In this document: positions 34,387 to 43,734 of the stretch, piece by piece
Layout of the letters: each line of letters opens with the position of its first letter
Numbering within the stretch: position 1 is the stretch's first letter
DNA from: Sphingopyxis fribergensis
Lineage (GTDB): Bacteria; Pseudomonadota; Alphaproteobacteria; Sphingomonadales; Sphingomonadaceae
Reading direction: 5' to 3'
Assembly: GCF_000803645.1 (NCBI RefSeq)
Contig: NZ_CP009122.1
Location: 1,216,501-1,280,500 of the forward strand
DNA length: 64,000 nucleotides
The notes under the pieces: model-generated
Told to the model about the DNA's origin: nothing
Seen by the model: only the letters and a program-made list of their open reading frames with translations
Databases searched by the model: none
Program-made: the position numbers and the translations under genes

Positions 34387-36051
34387 CTATTGCCCCTGCT
34401 GAGCCTGTGCCTGCGCTTGCAGGCGCTGTACCAATAATATCACCGGCGACGGTTCATGCCGCCGCCGGATGCCTCGGCTGATCATGAAGCCCCATATCGT
34501 CGTCAAGACCGCGAGTACCCCGACCAGAAGGAATACGTCATTATACGCAAGGATGTTGGCCTCGCGCGTGACTTGCTGGCTTAGCAGGGCGGCGCCCTCT
34601 GCACTGCGCAGCACCGGATCGCCGACGGTTCCGGCAACGACGCGGCTGCCGGCGCCCAGCCGCGCCGTGACCAGCGGATCGCTCGCGACGATATTCTGGA
34701 CCAGTTCGTGCGAATGATATTTCTCCCGAACCGTCTGGAAGGTTCCGAGCAGCGTGCCGCCGGCAAGCCCCCCGATGCTCTGGCTCATGCTGAACAGCAC
34801 GACAAAGCTGATGAAATTTTTCCCGCCCGCAAGCAGGGTTCGCGCAATGCCGATTACCATCGCCTGCGCGAGGAAGAGCAAAGATGCAAAACCGATCAGC
34901 GCTTGGCTTAGATAGAATTGGCTCGGCCGGGTAAGGTTGGTCGCGTTCGCATCCATGAAGGATGCGATCACGATCAGCACGACCGCGATGATGATGGGTC
35001 GCGTCAGATTGTCGGGACGAAAGGTCAGCACTGCGGTCGCAAGGCCGGCGATCGACGCGAAGACGACGATCAGGTTCAGCGTGACCATCTGATCGTTGAT
35101 CATGCCGACGCTATTGAGAAACCCGACCGATCCGAACGCCTGTTCGGACAGCAGGATACGGATCGATGCGGCGACCGCTATCAGCCGCATCATCTCGCGC
35201 GTGCCGAGCCATCGCGTGTTGATGAGCGGATTCCTGCGATGATGCTCGACGAGTATGGCGGCGGCGATCAGCGCGACACTGGCGGCCAGCGAACAGCCTA
35301 TCCACGGCCGCTCGGTCCACCATTGGATCCGCCCTTGCGAGAGGACGGCGATCAGCAACCATAGTCCGGGTGCGAAAAGCGCGAAGGTCAGGAAATCGAG
35401 CGGTTCGAACACTTTCTGCCGCTCGCTCGGCGGCAGCGGCTGCGCCCACACGGCGGCGAGCGTCGCGAGCGCGAGCCCGAATTCGAACCAGTAGAGATTG
35501 TGCCAGTCGCCCCATATGAGCAGCCCTGGCGACAGCACACGCGCAAGCGGCGTCGCGATCTGGGGGATGCAGATGCCGATCATCACCGCGGCAAGCCGCT
35601 TCGATGCCGGAAGCGCCTGGAAGAAATAGAGAATGGTGAGGGTCGAGAGGCCGCTCGCCGCAATCCCGCTCATCGCCCTGACCGCAACCGAGGTCCAGAA
35701 ATCGTGGATGAACAGGTGCATCAGCGTCGTCACGGCATAGGCGACGAGCATGTAGCGGATAAACGGCTGAAGTCCGAATTGCTGGCGATATTTGACGAGC
35801 AACAGGTTCGCGGTGACGTTGGTCATGAAATAGGCCGCCGTCAGCCAAGCCGCCTCGTCGCTGTTGAGCCCCAACGTCCCTTGCGCGAAGTTGAGGTTGA
35901 CCGTGACGAGGGCGTTGCCGAGCCCGCCGGTGATCCCGATCAGACAGCCGATCAGGAAATGGCGCACCATGCGCGACTTCGGATGATCGGGATTAGCGGG
36001 CGATCCTGGAAGCGTTGGCCGTTCGTGGGGTTTGAAGACATAGTCCGCCAT
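34387..36051 (-). CDS. MFS multidrug transporter, DHA2/EmrB-like
   Basis: 554 residues with about 14 hydrophobic helices, as expected for the DHA2 group. Seen: LGLNSDEAAWLTAAYFMTNV near helix 2, ILYFFQALPASKRLAAVMIGICIPQIATP, and a long periplasmic segment before the final helix (YHSHELVQNIVASDPLVTARLG...EANILAYNDVFLLVG), common in EmrB-type pumps. It uses proton motive force. The ATG at 36051 has no good ribosome site of its own. A 32-codon ORF with a strong site ends five bases upstream, so translation is probably coupled to it. Confidence 0.92.
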   Translation of the reverse strand: MADYVFKPHERPTLPGSPANPDHPKSRMVRHFLIGCLIGITGGLGNALVTVNLNFAQGTLGLNSDEAAWLTAAYFMTNVTANLLLVKYRQQFGLQPFIRYMLVAYAVTTLMHLFIHDFWTSVAVRAMSGIAASGLSTLTILYFFQALPASKRLAAVMIGICIPQIATPLARVLSPGLLIWGDWHNLYWFEFGLALATLAAVWAQPLPPSERQKVFEPLDFLTFALFAPGLWLLIAVLSQGRIQWWTERPWIGCSLAASVALIAAAILVEHHRRNPLINTRWLGTREMMRLIAVAASIRILLSEQAFGSVGFLNSVGMINDQMVTLNLIVVFASIAGLATAVLTFRPDNLTRPIIIAVVLIVIASFMDANATNLTRPSQFYLSQALIGFASLLFLAQAMVIGIARTLLAGGKNFISFVVLFSMSQSIGGLAGGTLLGTFQTVREKYHSHELVQNIVASDPLVTARLGAGSRVVAGTVGDPVLRSAEGAALLSQQVTREANILAYNDVFLLVGVLAVLTTIWGFMISRGIRRRHEPSPVILLVQRLQAQAQAQQGQ

Positions 36052-36056
36052 CGCGG

Positions 36057-36155
36057 TCAGGCCGGCTTCGCGGTTACGGACGCGCCACGGGCGGACTCGT
36101 GACTGCCATCATCGCGGCGCCCCAGCGGGCTACGGCGAATCGGTTCGATAATCAT
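36057..36155 (-). CDS. Short upstream ORF (32 codons), possible leader of the efflux operon
   Basis: Starts at the ATG at 36155 behind TAAGGAAAATC, a good ribosome site, and encodes MIIEPIRRSPLG...ASVTAKPA (Arg-rich, no known motif). Its stop lies five bases before the pump ATG, which has no site of its own. It may be a leader peptide or coupling ORF; a non-coding explanation (longer 5' leader) remains possible. Confidence 0.4.
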   Translation of the reverse strand: MIIEPIRRSPLGRRDDGSHESARGASVTAKPA

Positions 36156-36254
36156 GATTTTCCTTACCGCATCGCAGGGAACCATGCAGCCTATTCGGTG
36201 GAATAGGAGACCCGCGACGCGGGCATAGAGGCCGTCGAGCACGCCCCCGGATCC

Positions 36255-37208
36255 TCAAGCGCGGTGCGTCTTCCAAAGATACGCCGCGCACGCCAAATCC
36301 TGAACGATCGAGCCGAGCGATTTATAGATGGTGACGTCCGATGCCGCGAGGCGACCTGGCGCGGCGCCCGAAAAGACATGCCCGATCTCGGGCAGGACAT
36401 GCGCCTCGGTGACGAGCCTCGCCGCGCTGGCGCGCAGATATTCCGCTCCCTGCGCCAGCACGCCCTCGCGATGATCGGGCACGAAACGCGCCCGCGCGAC
36501 CAGCACTTCGTCGATTTCGGATGGACCCGCGCGGCTTGAGCCGACGGCGTTAACGTGTATGCCGTCCGCAATGTGCGCGCTGAGTAGGATCGGCTCGGCG
36601 GCGCCGGTGAGCGTGCAGATGATGTCTACGCCGCTCACGGCGTCGGCAACTGAGTCCGCGCTACGGGCCGCAAGCCCAAGATCGCGCGCGATCCGACCGG
36701 CCAGCGCGTCCGCCTTTTCGAGCGACCGACCCCATATATGCACCTCGTCGAGCGCGCGGACATGGCGGATGGCGGCGACATGGTGCCAGGCCTGTTCGCC
36801 AGTTCCGAGGATCGCGAGACGGCGGGCGTTGGTGCGCGCGAGCGCGTCGGTGGCCGCGGCGGAGGCGGCGGCAGTGCGGATCGCGGTAACCTCGCTCGCG
36901 TCGATGACGCAGACGGGCGCGCCGCTCGCGCGATCGAACAGGATGATGACGCCCTGATGCGAACTGCCGTGTGCGGCCGCCGCCGGAAAGACGCTGATGA
37001 TCTTCGCCCCGAAACCCGCGCCGTCGAGCGCGCCGGGCATGACCCCGAACAGATCGCCTTCGCCAAGATCGATGATGCCGCGCAGCAATTGCTGGGTTCG
37101 CCCTTCGGCGAGTGCGATCATCGCGCGGCGCATAAGGTCGATGCACGTCCGGTGATCGAGCTGGGCGCGGACTTCGGCGGCATCGATGAAGCGGATCGGA
37201 TCAGCCAC
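36255..37208 (-). CDS. Ornithine cyclodeaminase / mu-crystallin family NAD(P)-dependent enzyme
   Basis: About 317 residues from a GTG at 37208 that overlaps the end of the dipeptidase gene; no strong ribosome site, so coupling is assumed. Family marks: FIDAAEVRAQLDHRTCIDLMRRAM, GIIDLGEGDLFGVMPG, AKIISVFP, VTAIRTAAASAAATDALARTNARRLAILGTGEQAWHHVAAI (Rossmann GTGEQ) and VNAVGSSRAGPSEID. Relatives act on ornithine, on L-arginine as a dehydrogenase, or as ketimine or alanine reductases. It lies with a dipeptidase-like protein and an amidohydrolase and may process the amino acid or imine they release. The exact substrate is not visible. Confidence 0.88.
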   Translation of the reverse strand: MADPIRFIDAAEVRAQLDHRTCIDLMRRAMIALAEGRTQQLLRGIIDLGEGDLFGVMPGALDGAGFGAKIISVFPAAAAHGSSHQGVIILFDRASGAPVCVIDASEVTAIRTAAASAAATDALARTNARRLAILGTGEQAWHHVAAIRHVRALDEVHIWGRSLEKADALAGRIARDLGLAARSADSVADAVSGVDIICTLTGAAEPILLSAHIADGIHVNAVGSSRAGPSEIDEVLVARARFVPDHREGVLAQGAEYLRASAARLVTEAHVLPEIGHVFSGAAPGRLAASDVTIYKSLGSIVQDLACAAYLWKTHRA

Positions 37209-38319
37209 CCCAGACGCTTTCGGCGTGGCGCAGGAAATTGAGCCCCATGATCTTCTCGATTCGGCGGCTCGAATAGCCGCGCGCGGCAAGCAGCCCGATC
37301 AGTTTGCGAAACTGGTCGGGCCCGCGAAGGTCGACGACGAAGGGATAGGTGTCGGGGCGTTCGCCCGCCGCGCTGATTCCCGCCGCCCGGCGCTCGGCGA
37401 TCTCCTTGGCGAGCACCGCTTCATAGGCCTGGAGATCGTCGATCTGACCGACTGTGCCATCGGTGCCGATCCCGACATGATCCTCGCCGCAGATATTCAC
37501 CGCATGGTCGATGTGGCGGAGGACATCCTCGGCGCGCGCGTGGCCCGAGATATTGAGGAACGGCATGAAATAGATGCCGATAAAGCCGCCCCTTTCGGCA
37601 ACGAGCCGCAGCTCGGCATCGGTCTTGTTGCGCGGCAGGTCGGTCACCGCGCGGCAGCCGGTGTGGTTGATCGAGATCGGTGCCTTCGAGGCGCGCGCGG
37701 CTTCGAGGCAGGTCTTCTCTCCGCTATGCGACAGGTCGACGATCATCCGCTGCGCGTTCAGCCGCTCGATCACGTCGCGCCCGAATGGCGTGAGGCCGCG
37801 GTTACCGGGCGCCATCGAACCGTCGCCAAGCTGGTTCGCCGGATTATAGGTGAGCTGGAAGATGCGGACGCCCATGTTGGCGAAGATGTCGACGCGGGCG
37901 GCGTCCTTGCCCATCATTGCGCCGTTCTGAAAGCCGTAGATGATCCCGACCTTCTTTTCAGCCTTGGCGCGGCGGATGTCGGCGATGCTCAATATCTTGA
38001 GGAGTTCGCGCGGATAGCGGCGCAGCAGCATGTCCATTTCGGCGACATCGGTGACGCTCTTTTCGAACGGTTCGGCCGGTCCCGCTACATAGCCGAGGGT
38101 GCAGTTGATCGCGGTGACGCCCGACGCATGCGCTTCGCCAAGCACGCGCGGTGAAAACGGGTCGGCGACGCCCTGTATATTCGGGTCGGCAAGGCCGCCG
38201 AGCGCATTGACGATCACCCATTTCCGACCGTCGGGGGCCGCGCTTGCGGCCGCCGGCAGGAGAGATGTCGCGGCCAGTCCCGCCGCGCCTGCGAGCATCG
38301 CACGGCGTTCAATCGTCAT
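37201..38319 (-). CDS. Peptidase M19 (membrane dipeptidase) family protein, Tat/Sec exported, atypical metal site
   Basis: 372 residues from the ATG at 38319 (GGAG upstream), overlapping the preceding gene by 11 bases. The N-terminus IERRAMLAGAAGLAATSLLPAAASAA resembles a Tat-type signal. The family fold is seen in VRIFQLTYNPANQLGDGSMAPGNRGLTPFGRDVIERLN, MIVDLSHSGEKTCLEAA, ISINHTGCRAV, HIDHAVNICGEDHVGIGTDGT and IEKIMGLNFLR. The usual HxD near the start is replaced by VNALGGL, and the bridging Glu of GxEG by FQNG, so metal binding must differ. Canonical members cleave dipeptides, including those with a C-terminal D-residue. Activity here is uncertain. Confidence 0.85.
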   Translation of the reverse strand: MTIERRAMLAGAAGLAATSLLPAAASAAPDGRKWVIVNALGGLADPNIQGVADPFSPRVLGEAHASGVTAINCTLGYVAGPAEPFEKSVTDVAEMDMLLRRYPRELLKILSIADIRRAKAEKKVGIIYGFQNGAMMGKDAARVDIFANMGVRIFQLTYNPANQLGDGSMAPGNRGLTPFGRDVIERLNAQRMIVDLSHSGEKTCLEAARASKAPISINHTGCRAVTDLPRNKTDAELRLVAERGGFIGIYFMPFLNISGHARAEDVLRHIDHAVNICGEDHVGIGTDGTVGQIDDLQAYEAVLAKEIAERRAAGISAAGERPDTYPFVVDLRGPDQFRKLIGLLAARGYSSRRIEKIMGLNFLRHAESVWGG

Positions 38320-39685
38320 TTCCAAGCTCCTTCGCGGTCGGGGCGACATAATCGGCGCGTCGATATTCGCGGCCGCGCTTCACCGTCATTTCGATCTTTT
38401 CGATATTGTCGATGTCGGCCAGCGGGTCCGCCGACAGTATGACAAAATTCGCAAGCTTGCCCGGCTCGATCGACCCCATCTCCTTGTCCTGCCCCGCGGC
38501 GCGTGCGCCGACCAGCGTGGCCGAATGGATGACCGCGAGCGGCGGCATGCCGACATCTTTCGCCAGATAGCGAAGCTCGGCGTGGACTTCGGGCCAGGCG
38601 TCGCCGGCGGGATTAACGAAGTCGGTGCCGGTCGAAATCGGCAGGCCGGCGCGCCACGCTTGCTGGGTCATCTGGATCGTCCGTGCGCCGCTGCAACGCA
38701 GCGGCTTGGCTTTCGGATCGGCCTTGCGCGCGGCCTCGAACTTGACGAACAGGCTGCCCGTCGCATCGAGGATGGTGCCACGTTTCCGCATCGCGTCGAA
38801 GAGGCGGGCGACCACCGGATCATCGCCGGTCGGGGCGAGGCGCGCTTCGTCGACCGGGGTGCGGTCCTGATAGGCGGCGAGCATCTCGGGCTGCGCTTCA
38901 TAGCCGAGATAACAGACATGGCTGACCGAATCGACGCCCGCTGCAATCACCTCTGCGGGGCGCGCGGGGAAGACCGCGCTGTGCGCCCAGATCATCAGCT
39001 TCTGGCGATGCGCTTCGGCGGTGATCGCCTTGACGCGCTCGGCGGGCAGGTTGGCGTAGATCTTGATCGCGCTCGCCGACGTGCCGCGCGCCAGCGTGAC
39101 CGCGGTGCGCAGGTCGGTCCTTTCATCGATCGCCTGCATCCACGGCGCGGTGCCCGGCGTGAAGCCGCGGCTGACCGCAAGGACGCGCGTATCCTCGAAA
39201 AAGGACGGCCCCGCCATCAGCGCGGCGTAAAATATGTCGGGCGCCGGCATCTCGCCGACCAGCGACGCGCGCGAAAGCTCGCCAACCGCGCGCAGATCGT
39301 CGGCCATGTCGCGCACTGCGGTCACGCCGCCATAAAGCTGACGGCGCAGGATCGCCTCGGCGCGCGCGCGGTTCGGCGGGGTGGCGAGATGGACGTGGCT
39401 GTCGATCAGGCCGGGGATGACGAAGCGCCCGGACAGGTCGACCCGGCGTGCGGTTCCCGCCTGAGACAGCCCGTTATGCGCGCCGATCGCCACGATCCGC
39501 TCGCCGTCGATCAATATGTCCTGATTGGCGCGGGCCGGCGTGCCGGTCCCGTCGATCACAGTCGCATTGGCGTAAAGTATCTGTTGGGCCGCCGCCGAAG
39601 GTGCAGCCGCCATCAGCGATGCGGCAACGCCAAGCGAATGGATGGCAGCGAGGAGCGCTGGCGGACATGAGCCGAGGAATGTCAT
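38309..39685 (-). CDS. Exported metal-dependent amidohydrolase
   Basis: 458 residues with a signal peptide (ending APSAAAQ). The beta-sandwich start ANATVIDGTGTPARANQDILIDGERIVAIG is followed by an intact HxH in GLIDSHVHLATPP, SAIKIYANLP (Lys region), MIWAHSAV (His), DSVSHVCYLG (His) and STGTDFVNP (Asp), then MGSIEPGKLANFVILSADPL. A complete binuclear site makes it a probable hydrolase of small amides or dipeptides. It is first in a three-gene overlapping set with the M19-like and cyclodeaminase-like genes. Confidence 0.9.
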   Translation of the reverse strand: MTFLGSCPPALLAAIHSLGVAASLMAAAPSAAAQQILYANATVIDGTGTPARANQDILIDGERIVAIGAHNGLSQAGTARRVDLSGRFVIPGLIDSHVHLATPPNRARAEAILRRQLYGGVTAVRDMADDLRAVGELSRASLVGEMPAPDIFYAALMAGPSFFEDTRVLAVSRGFTPGTAPWMQAIDERTDLRTAVTLARGTSASAIKIYANLPAERVKAITAEAHRQKLMIWAHSAVFPARPAEVIAAGVDSVSHVCYLGYEAQPEMLAAYQDRTPVDEARLAPTGDDPVVARLFDAMRKRGTILDATGSLFVKFEAARKADPKAKPLRCSGARTIQMTQQAWRAGLPISTGTDFVNPAGDAWPEVHAELRYLAKDVGMPPLAVIHSATLVGARAAGQDKEMGSIEPGKLANFVILSADPLADIDNIEKIEMTVKRGREYRRADYVAPTAKELGNDD

Positions 39686-39791
39686 GCGCTCGTGGCTAGC
39701 GCGCTCATTTCATGTCCGCAATCGCCGAGCCAATATCGTGCGAATTAGCTGCATGAGACGGACACCATATCTGTTCTGGCGCGTATTAGTA

Positions 39792-39803
39792 TGATAGCTA
39801 TCA
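39792..39803. promoter_or_regulatory. Perfect palindrome TGATAGCTATCA upstream of paoABC
   Basis: 12-bp perfect palindrome 122 bases before the paoA start, in the only gap between the divergent amidohydrolase and paoA genes. Its placement fits an operator for an unlinked regulator; no regulator gene adjoins it. Confidence 0.4.
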
Positions 39804-39924
39804 CCCAAGAATCCGAAATTTTCTGTGCCGACGCGGTCCCTATAAGCTGCGCGGTATCGACTGCCTGAACCTTCCCGTGGGCCTCCGCGCTCATTGGCAA
39901 ACAGAACAGAAACGGACGAACGCG

Positions 39925-40563
39925 ATGCAGACCCCAGAAGAATATGAGCTGTCCCGGCGCGGTGTGCTGGTGGGCGGCGCGGCCTCGGTCGCGACGGTGA
40001 CGCTGGTTCCTATCGGGACGGCGGCGGCCGCCCCCACGGCAAAGGCTCCGCCGACTGCCAAGGTAGCCTTTGAGGTGAACGGCAAGGTCCATGAGCTCGA
40101 TCTCGACAACCGGACATCGTTGCTCGACGCGTTGCGCGAGCATCTGCACCTGACCGGGACCAAGAAGGGATGCGACCACGGCCAGTGCGGCGCGTGCACC
40201 GTCATCGTCGACGGACGTCGCATCAACAGCTGCCTGACATTGGCGGTGATGCACGGAGGCGACAAGATCACAACGATCGAGGGTCTCGGCAGCCCCGACA
40301 AGATGCACGCGATGCAGGACGCCTTCGTGACGCACGATGGCTTTCAATGCGGCTATTGCACCCCCGGCCAGATTTGTTCGGCGGTCGCGGTGCTCGACGA
40401 GATCAAGGCGGGTATCCCGAGCCACGTCACCGCCGACCTGACCGCCGCACCGCAAGTCACCAATATGGAGATACGCGAGCGGATGAGCGGCAACATTTGC
40501 CGCTGCGGTGCCTATTCGAACATCATTGATGCAATCAGCGACGTGGCAGGAGTGAGGGCATGA
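39925..40563 (+). CDS. paoA: Periplasmic aldehyde oxidoreductase, 2Fe-2S subunit PaoA
   Basis: 212 residues from the ATG at 39925; a Tat signal with [11 protein letters not shown] exports the folded enzyme. Two 2Fe-2S clusters are visible: the plant-type [13 protein letters not shown] and the helical [17 protein letters not shown]...[12 protein letters not shown]. The sequence from [13 protein letters not shown] through GLGSP is very like E. coli PaoA (YagT). It passes electrons from the Mo site of PaoC to the FAD in PaoB. It is the first gene of a three-gene operon; its stop overlaps the paoB start. Confidence 0.93.
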   Translation: MQTPEEYELSRRGVLVGGAASVATVTLVPIGTAAAAPTAKAPPTAKVAFEVNGKVHELDLDNRTSLLDALREHLHLTGTKKGCDHGQCGACTVIVDGRRINSCLTLAVMHGGDKITTIEGLGSPDKMHAMQDAFVTHDGFQCGYCTPGQICSAVAVLDEIKAGIPSHVTADLTAAPQVTNMEIRERMSGNICRCGAYSNIIDAISDVAGVRA

Positions 40564-41510
40564 AGAGCTTCACCTATGAGCGCGTCGATAGCGCTGCTGC
40601 GGCGACGGCCGCCTTCGCACGGACGTCGGGCGCGCGTTTCCTCGCGGGCGGCACCAATTTGCTCGACTTGATGAAGCTCGAGATCGAAGCGCCGCAGCAC
40701 CTGATCGACGTCAGCCGCGTCGCGCTCGACAAGATCGAGGCGACGCCCGAGGGCGGACTTCGCATCGGCGCGATGGTACGCAACACCGATCTCGCGAGCG
40801 ATGCGCGTGTGCGGCGCGACTATGGTCTGTTGACCCGCGCGCTGGTCGCGGGCGCATCGGGGCAACTGCGAAACAAGGCGACGACCGCGGGCAATCTGCT
40901 CCAGCGGACGCGCTGCCCTTATTTTTACGACACCAATCAGCCGTGCAACAAGCGCAAACTAGGTAGCGGCTGCGCCGCCATCGGCGGCTTCAACCGGCTG
41001 CACGCAGTCGTCGGTGCGAGCGACGCGTGCATCGCAACGCACCCGAGCGACATGGCGGTGGCCATGCGCGCGCTTGATGCTGCGGTCGAGACGGTCGATG
41101 CGGCGGGCAAGGCGCGCACGATTCCCATCGCCGAATTCTACCGTGCGCCGGGGAAGACCCCGCATTTGGAGACGGTGCTGGCGCCGGGCGAGCTGATCAC
41201 CGCGGTCACGCTGCCAAAGCCCGTCGGGGGCACGCATATCTATCACAAGGTCCGCGACCGCGCGTCCTATGCCTTTGCGCTGATTTCGGTCGGTGTGATC
41301 GTCCAGCGCGATGGAACGGGACGCGTCGCGCTTGGCGGCGTCGGCTATAAGCCGTGGCGCGTCGAAGCGGCCGAGGCGGCGCTGCCGCGCGGGGCGAAAC
41401 CGGTCGCCGACGGCCTGCTCGCGGGCGCCAAGACCACCCATGAAAACGCCTATAAGCTGCCTCTCGTCGAGCGCACGCTCGCCGGGGTGCTGGCACAAGC
41501 AAAGGGCTGA
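40560..41510 (+). CDS. paoB: Periplasmic aldehyde oxidoreductase, FAD subunit PaoB
   Basis: 316 residues, the usual size. FAD-binding motifs [15 protein letters not shown] and [25 protein letters not shown] are followed by the PaoB-specific Cys-rich insertion ([20 protein letters not shown]) that holds an additional 4Fe-4S cluster in E. coli PaoB. The later [15 protein letters not shown] and [20 protein letters not shown] fit the family. ATGA overlap with paoA, three bases before paoC. It has no signal peptide and would be exported together with PaoA. Confidence 0.93.
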   Translation: MKSFTYERVDSAAAATAAFARTSGARFLAGGTNLLDLMKLEIEAPQHLIDVSRVALDKIEATPEGGLRIGAMVRNTDLASDARVRRDYGLLTRALVAGASGQLRNKATTAGNLLQRTRCPYFYDTNQPCNKRKLGSGCAAIGGFNRLHAVVGASDACIATHPSDMAVAMRALDAAVETVDAAGKARTIPIAEFYRAPGKTPHLETVLAPGELITAVTLPKPVGGTHIYHKVRDRASYAFALISVGVIVQRDGTGRVALGGVGYKPWRVEAAEAALPRGAKPVADGLLAGAKTTHENAYKLPLVERTLAGVLAQAKG

Positions 41511-41513
41511 GTC

Positions 41514-43718
41514 ATGAAATTCGACACGCCCGCAACCACCAACCCGATTGATCAGATGAAGATCGTCGGCAAACCCACCAACCGCATCGAGGGGCCGCTC
41601 AAGACGACGGGGACCGCGCACTACGCCTATGAACGCCACGATGTCGCGGCGAACCAAGCCTATGGCTATGTCGTCGGATCGGCGATCGCCAAGGGGCGGA
41701 TCGCGTCGATGAATCTCGATGAAGCCAAAGCGGCGCCGGGGGTCATTGCGATCGTCACCGCGGACAATGCGGGCAAGCTGGCGAAAGGCGATTTCAACAC
41801 CGCCAAGCTGCTCGGTGGCCCGACGATCGAGCATTATCATCAGGCGGTCGCGCTTGTCGTTGCCGACAGTTTTGAACAGGCGCGCGCCGCCGCGTCGCTC
41901 GTTCGCGTCGAATATGCGCGCGAGAAGGGCGCTTATGATCTTGCGGCCGCCATCGACACCGCGGTCAAGCCCAAGGCGGTCTTTGGCACCGAGCCTGACA
42001 CCAGCGTCGGCGACTTTGCGGCCGCTTTTGCCGCCGCGCCGGTGCAACTCGACGCGCGCTACACGACCCCCGACCATAGCCATGCAATGATGGAGCCCCA
42101 TGCGACGATAGCCGCTTGGGAGGGCGACAAGCTGACCGTTTGGACGTCGAACCAGATGATCGCCTGGTCGGTCGGCGACATGGCCAAGACGCTTGGCATG
42201 CCGAAGGAGAATATCCGTTTCGACTCGCCCTATATCGGCGGCGGTTTCGGCGGCAAATTGTTCAATCGTGCCGATGTATTGCTGGCCGCGCTCGGCGCGA
42301 AGGCGGCAAAGCGGCCGGTCAAGGTGGCACTCCCCCGTCCGTTGATGATCAACAACACGACGCACCGGCCCGCGACGATCCAGCGCATCCGCCTTGGCGC
42401 GACCGCTGACGGCAAGCTGACCGCGGTCGGGCACGAAAGCTGGTCGGGCGATTTGCCCGGCGGCGGTCCCGAAACCGCAGTGGCGCAGACGCGCCTGCTT
42501 TACGCTGGCGAAAATCGCATGACCGCGATGCGCCTCGCAGTGCTTGACCTGCCCGAAGGCAATGCAATGCGCGCGCCTGGCGAAGCGCCGGGGTTGATGG
42601 CGCTCGAGATCGCCGTCGACGAACTGGCGGAAAAGCTCGGTATGGACCCGATCGCCTTGCGCGTCCTCAACGACACGCAGGTCGACCCCGAAAAGCCGAG
42701 CCGACCCTTTTCGCAGCGGCAGCTCAACAAATGTATGCAGACCGGGGCCGAGAAATTCGGCTGGGCGAAACGCAATCCGAAGCCGGGCGTGACGCGCGAC
42801 GGCCGGTGGCTGGTCGGAATGGGGATGGCGGCCGCCTTTCGCAACAACATCAACGGCCCGTCCGCCGCGCGCGTTCGCCTCGCCAAGTCGGGTGTGGTGA
42901 CGGTCGAGACCGACATGACCGACATCGGCACCGGCAGCTATACGATCATCGCACAGACCGCCGCCGAAATGATGGGCGTGCCGCTCGACAAGGTCGTCGT
43001 GAAACTCGGTGATTCCGCTTTTCCGGTGTCGGCGGGTTCGGGCGGGCAGTGGGGTGCCAACAGCTCGACGGCGGGCGTCTATGCCGCGTGCGTAAAGCTG
43101 CGCGAGGCCGTGGTGGCGAAGCTCGGCCTGGCGTCCGATGCGGTCTTTGCCGACAGCAAGGTCAAAGCCGGACGGCGCAGCGTCGCGCTCGGTGATGCCG
43201 CCGCCGACGGCGAACTCGTTGCCGAAGACAATATGGAATATGGCGACCTGGCCGAGAAATTTCAGCAATCCACCTTTGGCGCGCATTTCGTCGAGGTCGG
43301 CGTCGATGCGATGACGGGCGAAATCCGCGTCCGCCGGATGCTTGCAGTCTGCGCCGCCGGACGCATCCTCAATCCCAAGGCCGCACGCAGCCAGGTGATC
43401 GGCGCGATGACGATGGGCGCGGGCGCGGCGCTGATGGAAGAACTCGCGGTCGACAAGCGTTTCGGCTTTTTCGTCAACCACGACCTCGCCGGGTATGAAG
43501 TCCCCGTCCATGCCGATATTCCGCATCAGGACGTCATTTTCCTCGACGAAGCCGATCCGACGACGTCACCTATGAAGGCGAAGGGCGTCGGCGAACTAGG
43601 CATCTGCGGCGTCGCGGCTGCGGTCGCCAATGCGGTCTATAATGCGACCGGAGCGCGCGTGCGCAACTATCCGATCACACTTGACAAGTTCATAGACAAA
43701 TTGCCGGAGATGACGTGA
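41514..43718 (+). CDS. paoC: Periplasmic aldehyde oxidoreductase, molybdenum subunit PaoC
   Basis: 734 residues, matching PaoC. The Mo-cofactor binding motif GGGFGGKLFN, the substrate-channel region (EGNAMRAPGEAPGLMALEIAVDEL), QTAAEMMGVPLDKVVVKLGDSAFP and the active-site Glu in AKGVGELGICG are present. The enzyme oxidises a broad range of aldehydes, especially aromatic ones, to acids and thereby detoxifies them. It needs MCD (cytosine dinucleotide) molybdopterin with a sulfurated Mo, which explains the MocA-like and XdhC-like genes that follow. Confidence 0.93.
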   Translation: MKFDTPATTNPIDQMKIVGKPTNRIEGPLKTTGTAHYAYERHDVAANQAYGYVVGSAIAKGRIASMNLDEAKAAPGVIAIVTADNAGKLAKGDFNTAKLLGGPTIEHYHQAVALVVADSFEQARAAASLVRVEYAREKGAYDLAAAIDTAVKPKAVFGTEPDTSVGDFAAAFAAAPVQLDARYTTPDHSHAMMEPHATIAAWEGDKLTVWTSNQMIAWSVGDMAKTLGMPKENIRFDSPYIGGGFGGKLFNRADVLLAALGAKAAKRPVKVALPRPLMINNTTHRPATIQRIRLGATADGKLTAVGHESWSGDLPGGGPETAVAQTRLLYAGENRMTAMRLAVLDLPEGNAMRAPGEAPGLMALEIAVDELAEKLGMDPIALRVLNDTQVDPEKPSRPFSQRQLNKCMQTGAEKFGWAKRNPKPGVTRDGRWLVGMGMAAAFRNNINGPSAARVRLAKSGVVTVETDMTDIGTGSYTIIAQTAAEMMGVPLDKVVVKLGDSAFPVSAGSGGQWGANSSTAGVYAACVKLREAVVAKLGLASDAVFADSKVKAGRRSVALGDAAADGELVAEDNMEYGDLAEKFQQSTFGAHFVEVGVDAMTGEIRVRRMLAVCAAGRILNPKAARSQVIGAMTMGAGAALMEELAVDKRFGFFVNHDLAGYEVPVHADIPHQDVIFLDEADPTTSPMKAKGVGELGICGVAAAVANAVYNATGARVRNYPITLDKFIDKLPEMT

Positions 43719-43734
43719 TCGCGATACGCCGCGA

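Noticed and set aside
40959..43526. 855-codon open frame on the - strand opposite paoB/paoC
   Set aside because: The + strand carries the unmistakable PaoB and PaoC motifs; the antisense translation has none.
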